Positions 1 to 6,857 of a stretch of DNA of 15,770 bases are shown here, one piece after another. Each line of letters opens with the position of its first letter. Position 1 is the first letter of the stretch. The notes beneath the pieces are model-generated. The model ran no database searches and was not told the DNA's origin. It saw only the letters and a program-made list of their open reading frames with translations. The position numbers and the translations under genes are program-made. This DNA is from Nanobdellota archaeon (lineage in GTDB: Archaea; Nanobdellota; Nanobdellia; Pacearchaeales; GW2011-AR1), in assembly GCA_030688225.1 (NCBI GenBank), contig JAUYIO010000015.1, positions 1 to 15,770 of the forward strand. Reading direction: 5' to 3'.

Positions 1-141
1 AAGAAAAACAAATATTCCCAAAACCAATAAAGGAATTCCATAAATCAATGTGAGATACTTTGAAAAAGGAGAAACAACCACCAAAACCAAACCAACAATA
101 ATCATGATAATTCCAGTAACAGTTCTGCTTACAAAATTCAT
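1..141 (-). CDS. Small membrane protein, C-terminus cut by window edge
   Basis: The reverse strand from the ATG at 141 stays open to the window edge, giving 47 residues. They begin MNFVSRTVTG and are strongly hydrophobic: one segment at about residues 9-23, a short polar turn (SPFSKY), then a second segment from about 31 to the edge. This suggests a protein with at least two transmembrane helices. An AT-rich TTTAAATAAG element lies a little over 20 nt upstream, as for other leaderless starts here. The family is not recognised and the C-terminus is unseen. It follows GINS51 on the same strand after about 30 nt, so it could be the last gene of that run or have its own promoter. Confidence 0.55.
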   Translation of the reverse strand, partial: MNFVSRTVTGIIMIIVGLVLVVVSPFSKYLTLIYGIPLLVLGIFVFL

Positions 142-171
142 AAAAAAACAAGAAATCCCTTATTTAAAAAA

Positions 172-735
172 TTATCCTTCTTCAACCTTTACAAATTTCT
201 CAGCTTTCCCATCTTCAATTAAAATCTTAGCAATATCCTTTGGAAGCTTTACAGATTGTCCTTTTTCATAAGGCCCAAGTTTCTCTCCTTCAAAACTTAC
301 AAACTCTCCGACATTTTCCTTGAAAATAACCAACCCATCATCTTTTTCTTCTTTCTTTCCATTCAAAGTCTCGTCAAGTTGTCTATCAGAAGAATCTATG
401 CATTTCATCAAATCTTCAAAAAGAATTTTCTCAAAAGTCAGCATATTCTCAAAATCCTGCTTTGAAATTCCTGTCTCTGCCGCAACAGAAACCAAATTCA
501 GAATTTTCTTTCTCCTAACCCTTATCAAAGCTCTAAAAAGAGTCACTGCATTTTCAAGTTGTTTTTTTGTCCTGACAATAACTTCTGAAAAATCATCATC
601 TTCCTTTGCAGCCATTTCTTTCTTTTCACGAAAGTAATTCGCAACATCCATAATAAAAGTCTTGGGAAGTTTTTGCAATTGTTCTGAAAATCTTTCCTTT
701 CTTTCAGCTTCATAAATATCATTAAAAGTTATCAT
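172..735 (-). CDS. gins51: Archaeal GINS complex subunit Gins51 (Sld5/Psf1-like)
   Basis: This is a GINS subunit of the archaeal replicative helicase complex, which in studied archaea binds MCM and a RecJ-like Cdc45/GAN partner at the fork. The 187 residues follow the Gins51 order. A helical A domain covers about 1-115 and opens with the typical MITFNDIYEAERKE start and LPKTFIMDVANYF region. A charged linker (KKEEKDD) follows, then a small beta-rich B domain at about 135-187 containing GEFVSFEGEKLGPYEKGQ and a final KLPKDIAKILIEDGKAEKF. The B domain at the C-terminus is the Sld5/Psf1-like arrangement. The ATG overlaps the upstream exonuclease stop by four bases (ATGA), so translation is probably coupled. 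The assignment rests on sequence pattern and is fairly secure. Confidence 0.85.
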   Translation of the reverse strand: MITFNDIYEAERKERFSEQLQKLPKTFIMDVANYFREKKEMAAKEDDDFSEVIVRTKKQLENAVTLFRALIRVRRKKILNLVSVAAETGISKQDFENMLTFEKILFEDLMKCIDSSDRQLDETLNGKKEEKDDGLVIFKENVGEFVSFEGEKLGPYEKGQSVKLPKDIAKILIEDGKAEKFVKVEEG

Positions 736-1343
736 CGTTTTAGATAATCAGGAATTTCAAATTTAGAATATTCTGGAAAGATATTCTTCCCCTCTAACAA
801 TCTTGAAAAACATTCTGCAGTTATTTTGGCATCTTCAAGAGAATTATGAAATTTCCTGTTATCCTCTATTCCACAAAAATTTAAAATATTCTTCAGACCC
901 ATCTTAACTTCATTATCCTTAATAGAAAAAAGATGATATAATTCATAAAACTTCATTTGAGCAACAGTATGTAAATCAAAACTTCTATGATGAAATGTTC
1001 TTTCAATTCCGTATTTAGAAGCCTTATTATTTAAGAAAGCCAAATCAAAAACAGGATTATGACATAAAAAAAAATTAGTAGATCTCTTTTCTATCCACTT
1101 AAAAAATTTAGATAATAACTCTTTCTGACTTTGCTTAGTATTATCTCTTAATTCTTCTTCTGTTTTCCCTAAAACTTCTAAACAAGCCAATTTATCCTTC
1201 CCAATATTAACAATCTCGTCTTCGTCATCAATTCTTCCTTCTTCAAAAAATTCTTCAAGAGTTTCCAAATCAATTGCTCCTATCTGACAAATACCACATT
1301 TAAGAAAATCAGTTCCACTTGTTTCAATATCCAAGACTATCAT
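732..1343 (-). CDS. DnaQ-like DEDDh 3'-5' exonuclease
   Basis: This 203-residue protein carries all exonuclease motifs of the DEDDh (RNase T/DnaQ) superfamily, counted from the ATG at 1343. Exo I is LDIET (D5, E7), Exo II is CHNPVFDLAFL (D100), and Exo III is HNSLEDAKITA (H166, D171). The acidic residues bind two metal ions and histidine is the general base, so activity is expected on single-stranded DNA or RNA 3' ends. An in-frame TTG lies four codons upstream, but a TTAAAAAT box about 26 nt before the ATG supports the shorter, leaderless start. The gene leads a two-gene unit with gins51, which starts inside its stop codon. A proofreading or fork-associated role is inference from that coupling; an RNase T-like or oligoribonuclease-like role is also possible. 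Confidence 0.82.
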   Translation of the reverse strand: MIVLDIETSGTDFLKCGICQIGAIDLETLEEFFEEGRIDDEDEIVNIGKDKLACLEVLGKTEEELRDNTKQSQKELLSKFFKWIEKRSTNFFLCHNPVFDLAFLNNKASKYGIERTFHHRSFDLHTVAQMKFYELYHLFSIKDNEVKMGLKNILNFCGIEDNRKFHNSLEDAKITAECFSRLLEGKNIFPEYSKFEIPDYLKR

Positions 1344-1377
1344 ACAATTAAACAAGAAAAGGTATTTTTAATAATTG

Positions 1378-1495
1378 TTATGATAGAATATTTCTTTTCC
1401 ATTCAAGCCAGGAAGCCACAATCTCAGAAACCCTCTCAAGATGCTCTATAAATCTTCTTTGGGAAACTAAATGTTTTTCATCTCTTTACGCTCAT
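1378..1495 (-). pseudogene. Small frameshifted reading frame after apgM
   Basis: Between apgM and the exonuclease a short stretch looks coding but is broken. An ATG at 1495 overlaps the apgM stop as ATGA and reads MSVKR before a TGA. One frame over, bases 1482-1378 are open for 34 codons to a TAA and include SQRRFIEHLERVSEIVASW and WKRNILS, an amphipathic, Trp-containing helical sequence. A single extra base near 1483 would explain the break; without it the gene would encode about 38 residues coupled to apgM. It could be a recent pseudogene, an assembly error, a programmed frameshift or chance. No function is assigned. Confidence 0.4.
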
Positions 1496-2736
1496 TTAAC
1501 AAACCCCACCTTTTTCAAAAGCTCATTCCCATCTATTCTTTTCAATGTCCCGAGGCGAGCTTGTTTTTCAGAAAATTTCTTCTTTTCTTTTGGAAGAGTT
1601 CCATTATAAAATAAAACAGGGACAGGATCTGCAGAATGATTCTTCAATTTGCAAGGAGTTGAATGGTCTCCTGTAACAACAACTTTAATCTCTTTTGGAG
1701 GGGCAAAGCTCCTTAAAAATTTAAAAAGAGTTTTATCAATAAATTCAAACATCATCTTTTTTTCAAGAGGTTTATTATCATGTCCAGGCAAATCTGTTTC
1801 TTTTATGTGAATGTAAGCATAATCAAATTTCCCATGATTTTTTTTCAAAGTTTTTATGGAAAAATTACAAGCTTTTTTCAACCCTTCATAAAGATTTTCA
1901 TAAACATCAAATGTTTTCAACTTAGGATATTCAAAAGAGAAAACTTCCATTCCACTTGTCTTGGAAAAACCAATCTCTAAAGGCATGTAAGAAACAGATA
2001 ACCAATCTTTGTATTGATTCAGATTAGGAACTTCAATTCCTGCTCCACGAATTAAAATAAAATTCGCAGGTAACAAACCTCTTTTTCTCCGTTCTTCATT
2101 TATTGGATGATTATTCAAAACATCATAAACCTGGCTTAAAAATTCGTTAACAACATTTGCAGTATATTGAGAATTTTCATCATCATCAAGAGGTTGGCAA
2201 AGTTTTATTTTCTCCACATCTTTAGATTTTCCTTGGTCATAAGTCGCGTCATTCCCTGCAATATTGTCTGAAAAACCTCCTTTGAAAACCAAAACACCTC
2301 TATGTTGAATCGTGGACTTAAAAACAAATTTACATGAAAGTTTTATTTTATTCAAAGCCTTTGAAAGAGTTTCTGCTTCTTCATTTGTCAAAGTTCTCCC
2401 AGCTCTCCTGTCAATAATATTTCCTTTTTCATAAGAGTCAATAGTTGCAAAATTAGCTCTGAGAGCCAAATCTCCCCTAACAATTTTAATATCTGTTCCT
2501 CTCGTTTCCAATTGCCCTCTTGTACTTGAAATTAATTGGTTCCCAAAAATTGAAACAATTGCTTCATCTGATTCTGGAATAAACCCTGGACGAACAGGAT
2601 ACATGTAACCCATTTCTCCTCTTGTTGCCAAAAAATCAAGATTAGGCATTTCAGCTGCTTCAAGAGGAGTTTTTCCATTTAACTGCTTGCAGTCTAAATC
2701 TCCTATTCCATCCAAAACAACTAATACACCCTTCAT
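1492..2736 (-). CDS. apgM: 2,3-bisphosphoglycerate-independent phosphoglycerate mutase, archaeal type
   Basis: This enzyme interconverts 3- and 2-phosphoglycerate in glycolysis/gluconeogenesis in the cytoplasm. The 414-residue protein is of normal length for the archaeal ApgM branch of the alkaline phosphatase superfamily. It begins MKGVLVVLDGIGD, a metal-binding aspartate motif, followed by GKTPLEAAEMPNLD. PESDEAIVSIFGN holds the probable phosphorylated serine (S56). Near the C-terminus, KETDLPGHDNKPLEKK and VVTGDHSTPCKLKNHSADPVPVL supply the second set of metal ligands. It is transcribed divergently from ftsY across a 99-bp gap with TATA-like elements on both strands. Its stop overlaps the ATG of the small broken frame downstream. 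Confidence 0.93.
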   Translation of the reverse strand: MKGVLVVLDGIGDLDCKQLNGKTPLEAAEMPNLDFLATRGEMGYMYPVRPGFIPESDEAIVSIFGNQLISSTRGQLETRGTDIKIVRGDLALRANFATIDSYEKGNIIDRRAGRTLTNEEAETLSKALNKIKLSCKFVFKSTIQHRGVLVFKGGFSDNIAGNDATYDQGKSKDVEKIKLCQPLDDDENSQYTANVVNEFLSQVYDVLNNHPINEERRKRGLLPANFILIRGAGIEVPNLNQYKDWLSVSYMPLEIGFSKTSGMEVFSFEYPKLKTFDVYENLYEGLKKACNFSIKTLKKNHGKFDYAYIHIKETDLPGHDNKPLEKKMMFEFIDKTLFKFLRSFAPPKEIKVVVTGDHSTPCKLKNHSADPVPVLFYNGTLPKEKKKFSEKQARLGTLKRIDGNELLKKVGFVK

Positions 2737-2757
2737 TTTATTTCAAACCAAAAACAT

Positions 2758-2811
2758 CATTCTTTATAAAAATTTATATCCTCTGATTAATGAGAAAATA
2801 TTATAAATTAG
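2758..2811. promoter_or_regulatory. Divergent promoter region between apgM and ftsY
   Basis: The gap contains two AT-rich boxes. CTTTATAAAAATTTATAT lies around 2761-2778; on the minus strand its TATA part is centred about 31 nt before the apgM ATG. ATATTATAAATTA lies at about 2798-2810, centred about 31 nt before the ftsY ATG. The placement predicts very short leaders for both genes. No Shine-Dalgarno sequence is visible before either start. Confidence 0.5.
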
Positions 2812-2835
2812 ATAACTCTTAAGAGAACAAGTACA

Positions 2836-3990
2836 ATGTTTGGAAAACTAAAAGAAAAATTAAAAAATTGGACTCATAAATTTTCAGAAGAAGTTGAAAA
2901 AGAAGAAAAGCCCGAGTTTGACAAAGAAACCTTGGAGGAGGAAAAGAGAAGAAAGGAAATTCAACAAGGAGGAGATATAGATAAAATCCTTAGAGGAGAA
3001 GCAAAATTTGTTGAAAAAATAAAAATCGATTTGGACAGACTGGAAAAATTAGAAGATATTGATACCAAACCTGAAGAACAAGGAGAAAAACCAGGAGACG
3101 AATCTTTTTTCAAGAAGATAACTTCAAAAATCCAAAAAGTAAAAATCTCTGAAAAAGAATTTGAGATTTATTCTGAAGAACTTGAAACTTTATTGTTGGA
3201 AAACAATGTAGCTCTTGAAGTTACTGAAAAAATAATAAAAGAACTAAAAGAAAAAATAATTGGAAAAGAATTTTTAAAGAAAGAAATTGAGGAAGAAATA
3301 AAAGATTCTTTCAAGGAAATTATAAGGGAGATATTAATAAATCCATTTAGGATTGAAGAGAAAATTAAAGAAAAAATCTCAGACCAGTCCAAAGAACCAT
3401 ATGTCATTCTTTTTTGTGGAATCAATGGGACAGGAAAAACAACAACAATTGCAAAAATAGCAGAATCCCTCCTCAAGGAAAAAGGAATTTCTTGTGTTAT
3501 CGCTGCAGCAGATACGTTCAGAGCAGCCTCAATAGAACAGTTAAAAATACATGGAGAAAAACTGGGAGTAAAAATAATATCTAACGAATATGGTTCTGAT
3601 CCAGCTTCTGTTGGATTTGATGCAATAAATTATGCAAAGAAGAATCTTGTTAATTGTGTTCTTATTGACACGGCAGGAAGAATGCACACTGCAAAAAATT
3701 TAATAAAAGAAATAGAAAAAATTTCAAGAGTTTGCAAGCCTGATCTGAAAATCTTTGTAGGAGAAAGTTTAACAGGAAACGACATGATAGAACAAGCAAA
3801 AAGTTTTAATTTTTCAATAGGAATAGACGGCATAATTTTAACAAAGGCAGATATAGATGACAAAGGCGGAACAGCTCTCAGCGTGGGATATGTAACAAAA
3901 AAACCAATACTATATTTGGGCACAGGACAAGAATACAACAAAATAGAACCGTTTGATAAGGAAAAATTCATTGAGAGATTGGGATTATGA
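2836..3990 (+). CDS. ftsY: Signal recognition particle receptor FtsY
   Basis: FtsY is the SRP receptor GTPase that docks SRP54-ribosome complexes at the membrane. The 384-residue protein has a charged, acidic N-terminal extension (about 1-95), a helical N domain (about 100-185) and the G domain. G motifs are visible in order: P-loop GINGTGKTT (195-203), DTFRAA (226-231), DTAGR (278-282), TKAD (336-339), GGTALS (344-349) and the closing GTGQEY (362-367). EEKP-rich A regions are common in FtsY and may contact lipid or translocon. SRP54, its partner GTPase, lies about 240 bp downstream on the same strand. The last six bases overlap the end of a small convergent gene. Confidence 0.95.
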   Translation: MFGKLKEKLKNWTHKFSEEVEKEEKPEFDKETLEEEKRRKEIQQGGDIDKILRGEAKFVEKIKIDLDRLEKLEDIDTKPEEQGEKPGDESFFKKITSKIQKVKISEKEFEIYSEELETLLLENNVALEVTEKIIKELKEKIIGKEFLKKEIEEEIKDSFKEIIREILINPFRIEEKIKEKISDQSKEPYVILFCGINGTGKTTTIAKIAESLLKEKGISCVIAAADTFRAASIEQLKIHGEKLGVKIISNEYGSDPASVGFDAINYAKKNLVNCVLIDTAGRMHTAKNLIKEIEKISRVCKPDLKIFVGESLTGNDMIEQAKSFNFSIGIDGIILTKADIDDKGGTALSVGYVTKKPILYLGTGQEYNKIEPFDKEKFIERLGL

Positions 3991-4152
3991 AAAGAAAGAA
4001 GTCAAAAGATAAAAAAGGAATATCAAAACAATCAAACCTCCATAAATAATTAACATTGCAATCCAACTATAACCAAGTACAGCAAAAGCTCTTTTTACAA
4101 AATTATCTGAATTCAACCATCCCCTATAACTATGAGTGTCTTTTTCTTTCAT
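3985..4152 (-). CDS. Small single-pass membrane protein, unrecognised
   Basis: A 55-codon frame on the minus strand fills the gap between ftsY and srp54. It begins MKEKDTHSYRGWLNSDNFVK, an N-terminal soluble stretch ending in KR. One long hydrophobic segment follows at about residues 22-54, containing GYSWIAMLIIYGGLIVLIFLF. The basic residues before the helix predict a cytosolic N-terminus; the segment could be one long helix or a hairpin around GG. It is convergent with ftsY, overlapping its last six bases, and divergent from srp54, 79 bp from that ATG. The compositional switch from polar to hydrophobic is unlike random AT-rich sequence. No family is assigned; a link to membrane targeting is suggested only by position. 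Confidence 0.55.
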   Translation of the reverse strand: MKEKDTHSYRGWLNSDNFVKRAFAVLGYSWIAMLIIYGGLIVLIFLFYLLTSFFS

Positions 4153-4200
4153 GTAAAAAATAAATCTTCCATCTTTTTAATTCTTCCCCCCTCACCAAAA

Positions 4201-4211
4201 CTTTAATAACT
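4201..4211 (+). promoter_or_regulatory. TATA-like promoter of srp54
   Basis: CTTTAATAACT is centred about 26 nt before the srp54 ATG, the spacing expected for a leaderless archaeal transcript. The intervening bases are pyrimidine-rich and hold no Shine-Dalgarno sequence. Confidence 0.5.
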
Positions 4212-4231
4212 CTTTCTTTCCTCCTTAATTT

Positions 4232-5632
4232 ATGCTTGAACGATTAGGAGAAGTTCTAAAAAAGGCAACAAACAAGATAGCAAATGCAATTTTCTTGGAC
4301 AAAAATCTTGTTGATTCAATAGTCCGGGATTTACAAAGAGCACTAATTGAAGCCGATGTAAATATTCATCTTGTAAAAGAACTTACAGACAAAATAAAGA
4401 AAACTGCTTTTGATGAGAGAATAAAAGAAATTGATAAAAAAGAACACATAATAAAACTCCTTCACGATGAGCTATTAAAAATTCTTGGAGAATATAAACA
4501 GCTAAAATTATCTTCATCATCTCAAAACAGAATTCTTCTTTTGGGTTTGTATGGGGCAGGAAAAACAACAACAATTGCAAAACTTGGAAATTACTTTGCA
4601 AAAAGAGGACACAAAGTAGCTTTAGTTGGATTAGATGTTCATCGTCCTGCTGCAAAAGAGCAATTATATCAATTAGCAAAAAAAAATAATCTAAATGTTT
4701 TTGTGAGCTTGAAAGAAAATGATCCTATTAAAACCTGGAAGAATTTTGAGAAAGATTTGAAAGATTATGATTTAGTCTTGATTGACACAGCAGGAAGACA
4801 TAATCTTGATGAGGAATTAGTAAAAGAAATTAAAGAATTAAATTCTGAAATAAAACCAACAGAGTCCATATTGATAATGCCTGCAGATATCGGACAGGCT
4901 GCAAAACAACAAGCCAAAGATTTCAAAAACTCTGTAAACATCTCAGGCGTAATCATCACAAGAATGGATTCAACTGCAAAAGGTGGTGGAGCTTTAACAG
5001 CATGTGCAGAGCTTTCATCCGAGAGCGGTGAAGTCGGAGTCTACTTCATAACAACAGGAGAAAAAATAAATGACATTGAAGAATTTAACCCTGAATCTTT
5101 CTTGTCAAGACTTCTTGGAATGGGGGATTTGCAGAATTTAATTGAGAAGATAAAATCAATTACTGATGAAGATTCCAGGGAAAAAATGCAAAAACGCCTT
5201 GAAGAAGGAAAACTCACAATGGATGATGTTATTGAGCAGGTTAAGGCAATGAACTCTATGGGTGGTTTTGATAAGATAAAGTCAATGATTCCTGGATTAG
5301 GAAATGCAAAAATCCCTGAAAATTTGATGGAGAATCAACAGCAAAAAATTGCAAAATGGGAACACATTATAAAATCCATGACTCTTGAAGAAAGACAAAA
5401 TCCTGACTTGTTTGACGACGATAAAACAGGAACTTCAAGAATTAACAGGGTTGCAAAAGGAGCAGGAGTGAATAACAGTGATTTAAGAGCTTTGCTAAAA
5501 CAATACAAAATGTTAAATGAAATGATTAAAGGCTCTTCTGATTTACAAGGAATGGAAACAGGAAATTTTGACCAGAAAAAATTAATGAAACTTGCAAAAA
5601 AGTTCGGCAAAAAGAAAATGATGCGTTTCTGA
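4232..5632 (+). CDS. srp54: Signal recognition particle protein SRP54
   Basis: SRP54 is the GTPase subunit of SRP. It binds 7S RNA and signal peptides at the ribosome and pairs with FtsY. The 466-residue protein shows an N domain (about 1-95), a G domain with P-loop GLYGAGKTT (105-113), DVHRPAA (135-141), DTAGRH (185-190), TRMD (243-246) and TTGEK (274-278), and a Met-rich M domain (about 300-466). In the M domain SRINRVAKGAG (402-412) followed by LRALLKQYKMLNEMIK matches the SRP RNA-binding helix region. It is less arginine-rich than the common SRKRRIAKGSG form. The tail is basic (KKFGKKKMMRF). The length is normal. The SRP RNA and SRP19 are not in this window. Confidence 0.96.
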   Translation: MLERLGEVLKKATNKIANAIFLDKNLVDSIVRDLQRALIEADVNIHLVKELTDKIKKTAFDERIKEIDKKEHIIKLLHDELLKILGEYKQLKLSSSSQNRILLLGLYGAGKTTTIAKLGNYFAKRGHKVALVGLDVHRPAAKEQLYQLAKKNNLNVFVSLKENDPIKTWKNFEKDLKDYDLVLIDTAGRHNLDEELVKEIKELNSEIKPTESILIMPADIGQAAKQQAKDFKNSVNISGVIITRMDSTAKGGGALTACAELSSESGEVGVYFITTGEKINDIEEFNPESFLSRLLGMGDLQNLIEKIKSITDEDSREKMQKRLEEGKLTMDDVIEQVKAMNSMGGFDKIKSMIPGLGNAKIPENLMENQQQKIAKWEHIIKSMTLEERQNPDLFDDDKTGTSRINRVAKGAGVNNSDLRALLKQYKMLNEMIKGSSDLQGMETGNFDQKKLMKLAKKFGKKKMMRF

Positions 5633-5683
5633 GCGAGACAAAAAATTAATTTGATTTTCACCCCTTCCAAATAACCAGATAGT

Positions 5684-5692
5684 CTTTAAAAC
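5684..5692 (+). promoter_or_regulatory. TATA-like promoter of the coiled-coil/bud32 pair
   Basis: CTTTAAAAC is centred about 25 nt before the ATG at 5713, predicting a leaderless transcript covering the membrane coiled-coil gene and the coupled bud32. Confidence 0.45.
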
Positions 5693-5712
5693 ACAACAAA
5701 AGTATATTTCTC

Positions 5713-6213
5713 ATGGCCATAAACATAAGTATTCTGACAATTCTTGTAGGAGTAATAGGAATTCTTTTTGGTAGTTTAATCAGTCCATATTTAAACCATA
5801 AATTAACACAAAGATATCAACAAAGAGATTTGTTTTTCAAGAAAAAAATAGAATATTTTGAGAAGATAGTGGAAAATATAGAAAAAAACATAAGGCTATA
5901 TAGATTATCAATCAAAAAAATAAACGGGAAAAATGAAATAAAAGAACTTATAGAAAATATGAAAAAAGAAAGAAAAAATTTTCTTGTCTTAACAAGCCCA
6001 ATTTATTTACAAAGGATAAACCTATCAAATTACATAAGAAATTTTACAGAAATTGAGGGAGAAATTTTTAATGAGTTCAATAAATTAGAGAATCAAAAAG
6101 AAAATAAAGAACAAATAATTATAATTCTTAAGGAAAAATTAGAATCATTAAAAAAATCAGGAAACAAGATCATATTTGAAATGAAAAGAGAAATAAATAA
6201 AGACATAAAATGA
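5713..6213 (+). CDS. Membrane-anchored coiled-coil protein of unknown function
   Basis: I do not recognise this 166-residue protein. One N-terminal transmembrane helix is visible (about residues 5-27, ISILTILVGVIGILFGSLI). After it comes a long, highly charged helical part rich in K, E, N and I, with heptad-like stretches such as FFKKKIEYFEKIVENIEKNI and KEQIIIILKEKLESLKKSG. The likely topology is a short outer N-terminus and a cytosolic coiled coil, which suggests a scaffold or oligomerising anchor rather than an enzyme. There are no cysteines or obvious catalytic motifs. The stop overlaps the bud32 ATG by four bases (ATGA), so the two are probably translated together. Whether that reflects a functional link to KEOPS is unknown. 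Confidence 0.7.
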   Translation: MAINISILTILVGVIGILFGSLISPYLNHKLTQRYQQRDLFFKKKIEYFEKIVENIEKNIRLYRLSIKKINGKNEIKELIENMKKERKNFLVLTSPIYLQRINLSNYIRNFTEIEGEIFNEFNKLENQKENKEQIIIILKEKLESLKKSGNKIIFEMKREINKDIK

Positions 6214-6857
6214 AACAACTTCAACAAGCAGCAGAAGCCATAATATACAAAAAAGATAATTATGTACTTAAGGACAGAATACCTAAATCATACAGAATCA
6301 AAATCCTCGACGACAAAATACGAAAATCACGAACAAAATCAGAAATTAAACTTCTAGAAAAAGCTTCAAGAATTATCAATGCCCCTTCTCCATTAACAAC
6401 TTCTTGGGCTGGTGGAAGAGGGAGCGGAGCGCTGGAGGGTGGGGCCAACAACTTCAAAATAAAAATACCGTTCATTCAAGGAAAAAAACTTTCAGAAAAT
6501 TTGAATAAATTCCCTTTATCAAAACAAAAACAAATCTGCAAACAAATTGGTGAAGCAATAGCAAAACTTCACGATGCAAACATAATCCACGGCGACTTAA
6601 CAACAAGTAATATGATTTTGAAAGATAATGAAATTTATTTCATAGATTTCGGACTTGGATATATAAGCCACAAATTAGAAGACAAAGCAGTTGATTTGCA
6701 TTTACTTAAACAAGCCCTAGAAGCAAAACATTTTCAACATTGGGGAGCATTATTTGACGAGATATCAAAAGGATATTCAAAAGACAATAAAACAGAATCA
6801 AAAAAAGTTCTTGAAAGATTAAAAGCCGTAGAAAAAAGAGGGAGATATAGGCATTAA
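6210..6857 (+). CDS. bud32: KEOPS complex kinase/ATPase Bud32, with an atypical insert
   Basis: Bud32 is the small RIO-like kinase/ATPase of KEOPS, which with Kae1 makes the t6A37 modification on ANN-decoding tRNAs. The 215-residue protein has the expected motifs: GXXXXIY-like start (AAEAIIY), K21 in VLKDRIPKSYR, E45 of helix C in RTKSEIKLL, HGDLTTSNM (D129, N134), DFGLG (D146), DKAVDLHLLKQALEA and the basic tail RGRYRH that typifies Bud32. A Gly/Ala-rich segment WAGGRGSGALEGGA (66-79), encoded by 41 nearly all-purine, G-rich bases, sits between NAP and NNFKIKIPFIQGKKL, where family members have a short beta hairpin. Catalytic residues are intact, so the protein is probably active. It is coupled to the membrane coiled-coil gene upstream; Kae1 is not in this window. 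Confidence 0.92.
   Translation: MKQLQQAAEAIIYKKDNYVLKDRIPKSYRIKILDDKIRKSRTKSEIKLLEKASRIINAPSPLTTSWAGGRGSGALEGGANNFKIKIPFIQGKKLSENLNKFPLSKQKQICKQIGEAIAKLHDANIIHGDLTTSNMILKDNEIYFIDFGLGYISHKLEDKAVDLHLLKQALEAKHFQHWGALFDEISKGYSKDNKTESKKVLERLKAVEKRGRYRH
6395..6455 (+). repeat. GC-rich island in bud32 flanked by 9-bp direct repeats
   Basis: AACAACTTC occurs at 6395-6403 and again at 6447-6455, directly bordering a 43-base segment. Within that segment 6406-6446 has 31 G or C of 41 bases, almost all G on the plus strand, in an otherwise AT-rich gene. It contains adjacent GAGCG units and several GGG runs. The arrangement resembles a small insertion with a target-site duplication. The offset between repeat copies is 52 bases, not a multiple of three, so a simple insertion would have shifted the frame and needed compensation. 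Confidence 0.55.

Noticed and set aside
172..735. Plus-strand frames of 69 and 105 codons antisense to gins51
   Set aside because: They are rich in Phe/Ser/Lys as expected for the complement of an AT-rich gene, and gins51 has clear family motifs.
3168..3971. Minus-strand frames of about 100 codons inside ftsY
   Set aside because: They are antisense shadows of conserved GTPase motifs, with no start signals or family resemblance.
4232..5632. Altered SRP54 motif DVHRPAA as a sign of loss of function
   Set aside because: The family allows variation at this position and all other G motifs and the M domain are intact.
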